Positions 23,706-34,700 of a stretch of DNA of 64,000 bases are shown in pieces; positions within the stretch are counted from its first letter, which is position 1, and each line of letters opens with the position of its first letter. The DNA is taken from positions 383,503 through 447,502 of the forward strand of contig MNCI01015499.1 of NCBI GenBank assembly GCA_015680685.1, given 5' to 3'. The translations under genes were made by a program, and so were the position numbers. This DNA comes from Gnetum montanum. Its lineage: Eukaryota; Streptophyta; Gnetopsida; Gnetales; Gnetaceae. The notes below the pieces were generated by a model. It saw only the letters and a list, made by a program, of their open reading frames with translations, was not told the origin of the DNA and did no database searches.

Positions 23706-23874
23706 TAGATGAGTGCTTACCTTGCTTATGTGAGATGTGATGTTGCATGCATAGTCATGTTGTGTGCTTGCAAGATCATGCAAAAATCAACTAGAAAAAC
23801 AACATCAAGTGGCAACTGTGTAACAAAGTTAAAATGTACAAATGAAAGGAAGGCAATGTGAGAAGTGATAGTTT

Positions 23875-23985
23875 TGGGTCATTTTAGGCTGTAGCGATAG
23901 TTTAAAGCCATTTTAGAGCATGTGTGCTAGTTTAAGGCCATTGCGAGCCACAAAAATAGTTTAAGGCCATCTTGGGCTAGTGAGT
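23875..23985. repeat. GGCC-type hairpin array of element A (homologue of 56822-57085)
   Basis: Three to four units with core 'agtttaaggccatt...gggc' lie only about 170 bases from the previous array. In element C the corresponding arrays are more than 9 kb apart, separated by pol and the antisense gene. Confidence 0.75.
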
Positions 23986-24479
23986 GTTTAAGGCTTTTTT
24001 TAGGACATGTGTTTTTGTATTTTTATTTTTTTTTGTATTTTTATGTGTTTTTGATGTTTTTCAAATGCAATGTGTAAGCTAAGTTGATGGATGTGTAAAA
24101 AAAGCAAAAAATATGTGAACAAAATGGAATGCATGATCTAAGCAAGTAGGAAAAATGTAAATTCGTAGGCTAGTGTGATGCAAATGAAAGTAAAAAATGC
24201 ATGGAAAGTGGAGGCAAGGGGTAAGCAAGTGCTTAGTGCATCTTTGGCTAAGGGAGCATCTTGATTGGGTAGTTTTTTCCTAATTTGGTTTGGATTAAGG
24301 GATACATAGGGCCTAAGGTCCTCTAGGAGGCTATTGGCTTCAACCATTCATTTAGGTGTGTTAGCTTTAGGCATTACATTGGTTGCTGTAGGTGTACCAC
24401 CAACAAACTCCACCTCCAACACTTGATCCATGTCTATGTTGTCGGTAGTCGGAGGGGGGATGTTATCATCGTGGATGAT

Positions 24480-27400
24480 AACTTGACCACCATTGTATGG
24501 AAGGTAAATTTCTTGATGGATGGGATAGGAGATGGCTCATAGTTGGGCTCGCCAAGGCCTGCCCAAAATTAGGTTGAAGCCTAACATCTCCTCTATGATA
24601 GTCAAATCTACGCTAGTGGAGAATTGCTCTCCTACCACGAAGGCTAAGTGGATTGTACCACTGATAGTGATGCATGATCTATTGAAGGATTTTAGACATA
24701 TGGTTTTGGTTGGCCTGACTTCATTTGCGGCCTAGCTTGTTGATGACAGAGTACAAGACTACATTTGTTGCTGCACCATCATTGACATGCACTCTGCAGA
24801 TGGTGCACTACCCAACACATATGCTAATTGACAATGGAGCTATAGTGATCTCCCCTCGTTCAGGGTTGGCCTTGACTGCATTGTCATGAAATGCTAGGGA
24901 TGTTGAACCTGATTCCTATGGTGTAGGGGGCAACATCAATGCACAGATGGTGTTCTCATCTATAGGGATGTCCTTCATAATAGGAATGGAGGCCAACATT
25001 TGAGCCAATGCTTAGTGGTGAGCAGATGAGATCATGACTAGGTCATACAAGATCAATGTTGTGTTTTTTTTACTTAAACATTTGTTTCACTTGGGTTAGT
25101 GTAGCTACGAAGTCCTTGTCATCAACCGTTGTGTTGGCCTTGACTTCCTCCATGTAGATTGAGAGATGAATCTCTCGCAGAGGGGACTTGGGCTTGGGTT
25201 GCTTGGCTTGCTTAGTAGCAAAGGCCCAAGTGTTTAGTTGTTGTTTGCTAGTTATGGCCTTTGCTTCGGCCATGGGGGTTGTGAGGCACTCATTTGTCCT
25301 CTTGCATTGCCATTTGGTAGGCCTATCTGGGTTGCTAGTGGGGTGAGCCCTTGAAGAAGGAGGGACCGAGACATTGCCCACTATTGGGCTTTGGGTAGGT
25401 GAGGGGCCATCATGTTGTGGCATCCTTATGACAAACAGTGATTTAGGAGTTGTTGTGGGATCAACTTATTGTGGCACCTTGATGATGAAAGGTTGCTTAG
25501 CGATTGTTTCTACTACATCATGCTAGTTTAACATCTTAGCAGGTGGTTGCTGTGGGACCTTGACCACAAAGGGTATTGTGGGTGCTCTAGGTGATACTTT
25601 GATAACAAAGGGGAGCCTCTTGCTTATGGAGGCTGAGGGAATCCTTACCTTGCTGGGAGGCACATGGATCATAAAAGGTTGTTGTGTAGGTTTAGACTTG
25701 TCACCTACGTTGATGGAGTTTATGATGTAGGGGGTGTCATATGAATTGGATTGGCTTGCTGCATTAAGCACCAATTGGCCCCATTCTATCATTATTTATA
25801 GGTCATCCTACAAAGAATGATAGTTGTCTATACTGTGACCAAACATCTAGTGGTAATGACAGTATTGGTCCAGCTGGAAATGTTATGGGACTAGGGGCTC
25901 ATTTGGTACTACTAATGTGGGGTTCCTCAATAGTTCGTAGTACCTATCATATTTTTGATGGGTAATCTTTGATATGTGTTTGTATTGGATTTGCCTAGCT
26001 TTCAGGAGTTGCTCCCATAATTCAAAGGGTTTCATCAGTAGTGGTGTATACTTTGAGCGATCCTTGTGCTCAAAGTTGGGCCTTGGGGTGGCCCTTACTA
26101 ATGTAGGTGAGTTGGCAGGTTTGTGAGTTAGGGCCTTGGGCTTCTTAGCCATTGAGTCCTAGTTGGTTGCTTTTGTGCTTGTGGCCACTATTGCCACTTT
26201 TGTGTCTTGCTTGTGTGCATGTTGGTTTCTATAGACTGCGTAGGCTGGGTCATTATTGGCTTGGGCTACCTCTTCTATGCCTTTCATTTGGGCAAAGGCT
26301 TAGCTAAGAGACTTCAAGGCCAGGTAATATAGCTTGGACTTGATGAAGTCATTCACTACATCCTTGAAGATGGCTAGTAGGTACATCTCTACTAGGGGTT
26401 CACACATTTCACTTAATGTAGAGTTCTAGTGTTAGAGGAATTTTGGCACAAGCTCTAGGGGCCCCTGCTTGACTTGCATGAGTTGGTCAAGGGTTGCTTT
26501 AAGCTTCAGGTTGTACCTAAAGCATGTCACAAACTAGCTTATGATATTCTCCAAAGAAAAGATTAAGGGCTTGGGTAGCACATGATACTAGTCTAAGGCC
26601 TTGCTAGTGAGTGACATGGGGAACACATGCATGATGGTGTGTGGCCAAGCTTGAAGGAGCAGGCACTCAGATTGAAATGTGGCCAAGTGTGCACTGGGTC
26701 CCCTTTACCATTGTACTTGATGAGTTGAGGTAGCTAGACCCCAATTGGGAGAGTTAGGGGTGGGATTGTAGGACTTATGGGATCATCTCGGTAGTTCACC
26801 ACCTTGATGATTTCAGAGGAGGCAGCTTTTAGCTAGTTGATCTCCTCTGTCAAACTTTGGATTAGCTAGAATGCCTAATCCAAGCTTGGGGATGTGCCAA
26901 TCAGTTGCATTGGCTAGGCTTGTGTTGGTTGCATAGCATAGGATTAGATTGTTGGTTGTAGAGTTTGCTAGTTTAATGTTTTAGTAGATGAGTTTAGTTG
27001 ACACATTGGCTGAGTGATGGGAATAATGACCGAGGTAGGCCACACACAAGTGGGTTGGATGGATGTTGTCAAAGCTGATGAGATAAGTGGGACATAGGAT
27101 GCCTGAGTCATTTGGCACTAGCGGGTGGCCCCTACGTGAGCATAGGATTGGGAAAATGCAATGTAACTTGCAAGGAAGGATGAATTGGCATGGTCACCAT
27201 CTCAGAGAGGATGGGTGGACTAAACCGAGGAGGGGCCATACTAGGGAGTGGTTGTTGGAAGATGGTGTAGAGGGCTCTCACATTTAGAGCAGGCCTCAAA
27301 ATCATCTTCTTCCTCCTGTGAGGCTTCCTTGTAGGTTATTCTTGCATCATGCTCATTTGCACAGATGAGTTGGGACAACAGCTGGTGGTAGGACTCTATG

Positions 27401-27545
27401 AGTGGGATTATGTCGAATAAGGTAGGGTTGTACTCTTGTCCATCCCAATGGACTCATTCCTAATCTTGTTTTGCCTCTGGGTCGAGGTGACCCACTTGTA
27501 ATCTTGCTTGGATTTTGGCACAAACAAAATTGTATTGTTCATGGA
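24480..27545 (-). pseudogene. Decayed gag-protease of element A
   Basis: On the - strand, order is: Gag capsid-like region (about 26900-26280, with KLYYLAL and NDFIKSK shared with element C), a conserved block with NFEHKDRSKYTPL and YYELLRNP (about 26100-25900), a degraded knuckle-like HYH..FGHS, a proline-rich linker with repeated PFxxKV motifs (about 25800-25450), then an aspartic protease with HVNDGAATNV (about 24780) and ILGRPW (about 24560). Several in-frame stops, mostly explained by C-to-T changes, break it. It is inactive but still shows gag-pro order. Confidence 0.8.
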
Positions 27546-27656
27546 TTAGTGCAGCAGAATTTGGGTGGATCGTGCTGTCAAATGTGTTAGACACCAATGT
27601 GAAAGGTTGATCTGGATTCATGTTCACAGATCAGGTTGTGAGAGTTATTGTTTGCA

Positions 27657-27866
27657 GAAAATGGCTAAATCTGAAAACTGCAGAAAAATGACTAAGTCTG
27701 CTAGTAGTAGAAAAATGGCTAAGTATGGAAACTGCAAAAAATTGACTAAGCATGGAAACTACATAAAATTGGCTAAGTATAAAATTGTAGGAAATTTGGC
27801 TAAGTATGAAAATGCAGAAAAAATGCTAAGTATGTAAATGTAGAAAAAACACTAATTGTGAAAGTT
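27657..27866. repeat. 27-bp tandem array in the leader of element A
   Basis: About eight imperfect units of 26-27 bases with core 'aaaatggctaagtatg' lie between the PBS and gag on the - strand. A + strand open frame repeating K-x-A/T-K follows from the repeat and is not a gene. No equivalent was noticed in element C. Confidence 0.8.
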
Positions 27867-28084
27867 ACTAAACATGGCTAACTCCGGTGCTACACTTGCT
27901 ATGCTAGAGTTGGCTACACTATCCTAAGTGCCTAGAATCTTGGTTAAGCACCAAAGATATGGTTTGGATTTTGTCCAAAAGGGTTCTAGGGTAATTGGTG
28001 ACAGGGTCTAATCTACACCAATTAGTGGTGGAGAGAGCATGTGGGAAAACAATTAGAAAATGCAGAAAGAAATGGTGAGGCCCT

Positions 28085-28103
28085 CCTTCTAGCACCAAAA
28101 AAC
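28085..28103 (-). promoter_or_regulatory. Primer-binding-site-like sequence of element A
   Basis: Directly downstream of the 5' LTR on the - strand is GTTTTTTGGTGCTAGAAGG. Element C has almost the same sequence in the same place. Position and conservation indicate the tRNA primer site. I could not assign the tRNA. Confidence 0.65.
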
Positions 28104-28717
28104 TATAACGATAGAAAACCTTAGTGGTTGGAATCACCAGGGGGTCAATGGACACATAGCCTTAACCCCACCTTTGCATGAGGGTCTTGCTGGAAAATAG
28201 AGGAAGAGCACCCTAAATGATCTTGTCGATCGAATAGGGACTTTTTTGGTTTGCAACTTGGGTGGTAGATGCAATTAGGGGGTGGCATGGTTAGTTGAAA
28301 TGCAAATGCAAAGAACAAAAAAATGGTGCTAAGGGTCAAAGTAATGTTTTGCAGCACTAAGTATAGAGCATAGCCATAGAATAGGGGTGAGTGTAGTTAA
28401 GGGTTTTGACCAAAACGAGGTTGTCAACCCACAGAGACTACTGCTTGAGTGTAGTATAGCATGATGACACATGAAAAAGTGTGAAAAGATGCAAGAAAAA
28501 TGTAAGAAAATGTTAGAAATAGAAGAGAGAAATGGAACACTGCCCCAAACAGGAGTGTAGTTAACTCCAAAAGGGTCTCAAAAGGTACACAATGTACAAC
28601 ATTCGAAGTGGAAGCATAGTCAAGTCTCGATGGTGTCAGGTTGTGAAATCTAGTGCTCACTATGATGAATCATGATTGTTGGTTTGGTCACCTCAGTGTA
28701 TTGTGTGGCATTCTGTA

Positions 28718-28888
28718 GGGTTGCAATGGGGTTGTAGTGTACCGTGTGGTGCAGGGTTGCAACAGGGCCATAGTGTGCCATGTGATGTAGGGCTGCAACA
28801 AGGTCACAGTGTATCATGTGGTGCAGGGCTACAACAAGGTTGCGGTGTATCATATGGTGCAGGGCTGCAACAGGGCCATGGTGTAGTG
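28718..28888. repeat. 36-bp tandem array in the 5' LTR of A
   Basis: About five units around 'gggttgcaacagggcc'. Because 36 is a multiple of three, long repetitive open frames appear on both strands. They are artefacts. Confidence 0.85.
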
Positions 28889-29516
28889 TGCTTTGGGTCT
28901 TGTTTGTCCATGGAGCTAAGTGCCAAGATGCCAAAATGCCAAATGCCAAATGAAGGTGCCAACTGCCAATTGGTGAAAAATGGAAGCCCACCCCTAAAAC
29001 ATTAGGGTGCAGGGGTATTTATAGGGCCAGGGTTAGCCCAAAATGTAGATCAGGTGCCATGTGGTAGTGCGGTAGGTGGGACTACAAGGAAATTAAAAAA
29101 TTTTCTAGTCCGAAGGTAACCAGAAAAGTTCAAAATTTTTTCTAACTCTAGCTACTACACTCACCCCATGTTACACGCGGGACACAAGATGCTACCAATG
29201 GATAGGACGTGGCATGGACACTTAGAAGAATCTGGTAAAAATTGTAGTCCTTGTTCTTGTTATGCTAGCTATGCTCTAGAGTGTAGTAGGAGGTGTAGCC
29301 TTAGGAGTTAGAAAATTTGTCAAATGCATTTTCCATGCTAAGCTAGCTTGATAGCTCTTAGCTTGACACTTAGGCAAAACTGGCCATTGATGTGTTGGCT
29401 ACGTTGGCTATGCTCTAGAGCATAGTAGGGGCAACGGGAGTGTAGCACAACACTTAGAAAAGTTTGCAAAACTAGCCATTTATGTGTTGGCTACGCTTGC
29501 TATGCTCTAGAGCATA

Positions 29517-29650
29517 GTAGCTACAGTGCCAAAGCGTAACAACTATAGTGATAGAGCATAATAGCTATAGTGCCAGAGTGTAATAGTTATAGTGCCAGAG
29601 CATAATAACTACAGTGCTAAAGCATAATAGCTATAGTGCCAAAGTGTAGC
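29517..29650. repeat. 22-bp tandem array in the 5' LTR of A
   Basis: Six units of the form 'tagctatagtgccagagtgtaa'. The other LTR keeps about three at 22018-22090. Confidence 0.85.
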
Positions 29651-29833
29651 ATAACACTTAGAAAAATTCTATAGCTTGTGTCATCATTCTGACACTTAGA
29701 AAAATTTTGCAAATCTAGCAGTTGGAGTTGACTACACTTAACACTTAGAAAAATTTGGGCAAAGTGCCATTGTTTTGACACTTAGCCAAATTTGTAGTCG
29801 AGATGTCGACACCCAAAATTTTGTGATGTTTCA

Positions 29834-29838
29834 ACCTT
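29834..29838. repeat. Target-site duplication of element A, right
   Basis: ACCTT, identical to 20658-20662. Confidence 0.85.
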
Positions 29839-30199
29839 TATCCTTTCTTCCTTACTTCGTTGATCATTCATGGTCTAGGTGGCTTGTCCTAGACTTGCTA
29901 GTGTTATTATATTCCATGGCAAGGCATGATTAGGAACATCTTCTTAATGTTGACAAACTAGGTTGAAAATTGCTTACATTCAATATTAAACATATGGACA
30001 AGGTTTTATAGTTATTGATAGTCATTCATCCTTTTGGCCAAGTTCTCAACAAGTGATCTTTAGTTTTCCAACTTTCTCTTGAGAACTTCAAGCTTTACAT
30101 TAGCCACATTAAGCTTTTTTTTGGTTTCTTTGTAGAGCTTGAACTCTACCTATATAGGAGGTACGAGCTAGCCACCTGCTTCTTCAATTCTGATCTTGG

Positions 30200-32300
30200 C
30201 CTCCTTGCTATGAACATTGCCAAGTTTGCATATCAAAGGTTAACTAACCCCATGTAATTCATCATCTCTTCAATTCACAACTTCTTCAAGTGGATATAAG
30301 CTTGATTGTAGGTGTTGAGGCCATTAAAGTTGGGCTGCCATACATTGCCTCTTTATTAGAGTTGCTGAAAAGCATTGTTCACCTTTGTCTTCACTAGTTT
30401 GATTTCCTTCTTGTTAATCTCCTTGAGCACCTTGACTTGGTTCTTGTAGTGATTTTTTCATATTTTTGAACCTCATTCTTTTAGGTGGTGATCTCAATGG
30501 TAGCATTCTAGGGAAATGTGCAAACCTCCTTCATTTAAATATTCTTGTTCTTTGCATCCAACCTTCTCACATCTTAGTTTACCTTGGCAAGATGTTCTTA
30601 TTATTGATGAATGTACTCCACTATTTGGTCCTTTTATTATTTAGCATTATCCAAGCGGTGATTTTCCTAGGTTAGCATAAGATTTTCTTTGCAAATTTGT
30701 TGAAGGTAATAACTGGAAGAATTCATCATTGCTTTCAATAATGATGCATCAAAGAGCACCATCTCTTTTGCATTCTTAGCCTCCTGTAGTCTTTTTTAAA
30801 GCTATTGAAAAGATTCATCCCTTATAAGCTTAGGCTCAAGAATGAATGAATTAAACAAGCGAGCTTTAAGTTTTGCAACCTCAGTTTCCAACCATTGATT
30901 GCTAATGATGGCTTCCTCAAGTTGTGTACTTGCAATGAGCAACTTGCCTCTTGACTCTAGTAACTATGACTATATGGTTTAAATATCTTTTAGGTGATTA
31001 AAGATCTCTAGAATTGGTTGCCTAGTTTCGACCAATCACTCTAGAACTTTTGCATGTTGTGTTGCACTCATCTTGCCACTCTCGGCTCCTACAAACAATT
31101 GGACATCTACCATGATAGCAACGTTAAGGATAGATTTCATGGGAGCATTTAGTGCTTCTTCAATACTATCTACTACCACCTTTTTTGTAGTCTCTTAGCC
31201 CTTGTATGGCTTGACCAAGATTTTTGTTCCTTTCCCTTCCTCTAGCATGACAAAGAAGGTTGCTACATTTCTAGAAATTTTAGGGAATGCTGGTTTCAGA
31301 ATGAATACTATGACTTCTTGGATGCCAGAGTTTGTGTGAATAGGTGCATGGTCCCTTTGTGTGGAGAAGATCGGGGCTACTTCATCCATCAGCAAGCTGA
31401 TGGTCTTTGTGACATCATTAAGATGGCTCATGGCTAGATGGTATACAAAGGATTTACCATCACCTCTGAAGGCTTTTTGTTATAACTGTTATTCCCTAAG
31501 CTTCCTTAGCCATTTAGTAGCTATTGTCATTTTAGGAGTTTTCTCCAATGTTATAGGTGGTGGGGGAGGTGGAAACTCCTCTTCTTGAAGCTTGGCATAT
31601 GATTTATCTTTTATTATCTCTTTTTATGATGTGATAAGAGCCTTGTAGATAATGTCATTAGCATAGTGGGCTATGCCTCCTCTTTTGTAAGGGTTTTGGA
31701 TTAGGCAAGAAAAGGTAAGTATCTTCATAGCCTTCTCATTTTCCTTAATACGCTTCTTAATTTCTAGGAAGATGAGTTGGAAAAAGTTGACTTGGAACTT
31801 CTTGCTTAGAGCTATGCATGCCCTTATAGAGAAGGCAATCACCTGGTTTGGCCTCACTGTGGGATTGAGGTGATATGTGATGATTTTGAAATATGCTCAC
31901 TTTGCTTTGGTAAGGGCCTCATACTCTTTGCAGTCCACTCCATAGCACTATTGAATCCATTTCTTCTATACCTCAAGGTTTTCTTGGGTTAAGATCTCTA
32001 TTAGCTTTGCCTTGATGTTAGGCAATTGAAGGGCTTCTAGGATAGATTCAATCAAGTAGGATATGTAAGGTTCATGATCTTGACTGTGGCAACTTCTTGA
32101 CAGTTGTTCCAAAAGAGACAGTTTTGCATCATGTACCATTCCCCACTAGTGGAGAGAATGGGCCATAGTGGAGACCCTTGTAGTTGGGTCCTAACCTCTT
32201 TTGGTGCTAACTCTAGAAAAGATCTAAAGTTCAACTCTAGAAGGATTGAGCTTTAAGCTTCTTTACTCTAGACCTTCTTTAGGTGGACCTCAATAAGCGT
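30200..32300 (-). pseudogene. Long degenerate ORF of unknown function, probably retrotransposon accessory
   Basis: Read leftwards from about 32300, the - strand keeps a protein-like frame with scattered stops. It has a segment with SGEWYMMQNCLFW (about 32150), a segment rich in charged residues with SIRACIALSKKF and LEIKKRIKENEKAM (about 31830-31720), a short proline run (about 31570), a block with SHLNDVTKTISLLMDE (about 31430), and a heptad-like coiled coil (about 30950-30800). I do not recognise a family. Position downstream of Athila-like integrase D and the decay pattern suggest an accessory ORF of a retroelement. The + strand also has open stretches, so strand assignment rests on the coherence of the - reading. 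Confidence 0.45.
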
Positions 32301-34700
32301 GATATCCAAGTTGGGTCATGGTCTTAGGATCTTATCCTCCCTAGATTATCTTGTCTCTCTAGTGGAAATCTAATGGACAAATTCCACCTCAAGCTCCTTA
32401 CCCAAGGGTCTAATAGCATGAGTTGTCTCATGTAGCTTGTTCTTAGAGTTATTGTGGTTGTTGTAGTTGCCTTCTTTCTCCATAAGGTCATTTCTCATGG
32501 GGTTATGATGCCCCTCATGCTTGTGATCCTCATTTTGGCATCATTTGCAATCACAAAAGTAATCATGTATCTATTATTTGGATATAATCTTCTTAAGTTT
32601 TCATATCTTTCAATTGTTCGATTAGGTTAAATTTGCCAGCTAACTAAAATTTTTTCATTAAGTCCTTATTTAGTGATTGTAGGTATATGAAAATATTTTA
32701 TTTCCACTTCAACAAAGGTTGATTATCAGTAATAATTCTTTGGATCATTATTTTAATACCTAATCTATGAAGTGTTCAAAAAATATTTGCTAAAAGCTAG
32801 CATTGATGCTCCCATGACATAACATGTACCTTCAAAAGCATTTGAACATGAGTAAGAGGTGACAAAGTTATGGCTATGGAAAGGTTTTGGACTTTTAAAA
32901 TGGCAAAAAATCCCTTGGCATTTGAAGTGGAATGTGAAAAAATGGAGAAGTATCACACATATTTATAGGTTTTTTCTGTTGCATCAACAAGGCTACATTG
33001 ATGTATATGACTATGTTGATGTAACCATCTTTTCATTTTTAATTCTAAGTAATTCTAAGAGAGTTTAGGAATAAAATAATAGTTGAATGAAAACTAGAAA
33101 GCTAGGAAAAAAGGCAACAACATCTAATGAGGTTCTAGTTCATGTAATAGAGTGAAGTGAGCATATGAAATGAGTAAATATGAGATGCTCCTCAAGTCAA
33201 ACAAGCATAAAATTGGATGATGCAACCTATCAAGGTTGTGTGAATTGAGTGGAGGCCTATGGTGATGGAATTTAAATTAAAGAAAGCCAAAAGCTATGTA
33301 AGTGGATTCTTCACAAAGCAGGTTGATGCCTAGAAATGCCTTTGCATAATCCCATCACAAGGAGTTCGTAGACACCTTGGATGATGCATCTAAATTTAGA
33401 TTAAGTACCATACACTTGGAAGAGATTATCTTAGGATCATATAATATACAAAATGAAAAATAGTAGATGACCATGGTATAAGGTAGTCAAATGAGAAAAT
33501 GAAGTGTCAAAATGGTAGATAGAAAGATCGGGAGAGAAGAATCTAGATCATAGCTGCAAGATATCTTTTGTAAAATGCATGATTAGGATGATCTTGATAT
33601 TATTTCATTCTGAATTTAGATCAAGTTCATACCATTAATAGTGACCTCGCATTGATGTGTCCCTCCTCTCTTAGCATCATGAGTCCATAGCAATCACAAA
33701 AAATGATCATCACTCTAGAAAAAGAATAAAGGAGAAGAAGGAAGTAGTTAGAGATTATTGAGAAGAAATTTGGACCTTAGTTAGAGGTGTGCCTTCAAGT
33801 ATGGGTAACATGTCTTTATAGCTCCATAACCAGTGCTTGTATCCTAAAAGATCTTTAGAGAGGTGTGTTTTTATTCTTTTTTTCTTGAAAGGGAACCATA
33901 CATTACAAAGACATACTTTCTTTTATGGCTTATAGGATAAGTGATGATATGTTCCATGAGGAGTCATAGGGGTTAAGAAGGAAGTTAAGAAGAGAACTCA
34001 ACAAATTTTCTTGAGGCCACATGCTTTTCCATTCCCACTTAGTCCTTTCTAAGTTTTTTTAGTAACAAGATCACATGTTACTTTTTAGTTTTCATGTAAA
34101 AGAATCATCATGCTACTAAGATACAAATCTTTGTATGAGATAGATGAAATGGATAGATGTCATGAGCTCATTGCCTAGCATCATTGGAAAATGTGATAAC
34201 TCATTAGTAGAGGGAGTAATCCAAAGACAAAATTAGCTTGTATAAGAAGCTATAATCTTGATAGCTACATTTAGCAATCATCAAAGTTTACAACAATAAT
34301 GGAATAAAATCAGATATTGTAAATAAAATTAAATAAAAGTAAAAGTAAAAGTAAAAGGAAAAGTAAAATGTATAAAATAAATATCAAAGTATAAAGAAAA
34401 TGTAAAATGGATAATGTATAAAGAATGAAAAACAAAAAGAGAAGAAAAAAAGTTCATCCTCTTTGAGGTATTAGAGTAGATGAGCTTCTTCCCCATGACT
34501 AAGTTGGAAGGAGAGGATTCAAAAAATGGTGTCAACTTATTCTTGGGTGGAGGTCTTGTAATCTTGATTGGTTACTTGAAAGTTTGTAAAGGATTTCAAT
34601 TGTTGGATGTTGACTAGCATATGCTTTTGAGGGTTGGTTGGATGGTAAATTATCATAGCCCTAAAAGAAAAAGTTGAGTGTACAATGTATGGTCCTTCCC
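32301..34700. other. AT-rich sequence without a recognised gene
   Basis: Probably retroelement non-coding DNA between integrase D and the ORF to its left. It contains an (AAAAGT)n microsatellite at about 34335-34366. No LTR pair could be matched by eye. Confidence 0.4.
34335..34366. repeat. (AAAAGT)n microsatellite
   Basis: Five near-perfect hexanucleotide units, the last with a G insertion. Confidence 0.85.

Larger units (their letters stand above)
20663..29833 (-). mobile_element. Element A: Tat-like LTR retrotransposon lacking pol (9.2 kb)
   Basis: Two LTRs (20663-22273 and 28104-29833) flank an internal region transcribed on the - strand. Order from its 5' end: PBS-like site, a 27-bp tandem array, gag, linker, protease, two hairpin-repeat arrays, polypurine tract, 3' LTR. 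Flanking ACCTT duplications show the insertion is intact end to end. No reverse transcriptase, RNase H or integrase is present. Gag, protease, arrays, PBS and LTR tips are homologous to element C, so A is a deleted, non-autonomous relative. LTR divergence is visibly high, mostly transitions, so the insertion is old. Confidence 0.88.
28104..29833 (-). repeat. 5' LTR of element A (1730 bp)
   Basis: Collinear with the 3' LTR. It is longer mainly because its 22-bp array (29517-29650) has six units where the other LTR has about three, and its 36-bp array (28718-28888) has one more unit. Its outer terminus reads TGTTTCAA-like, with ACCTT following at 29834. Confidence 0.9.

Noticed and set aside
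27565-27837. 90-residue + strand frame with K-rich repeats
   Set aside because: Direct translation of the 27-bp tandem array in the leader of element A.
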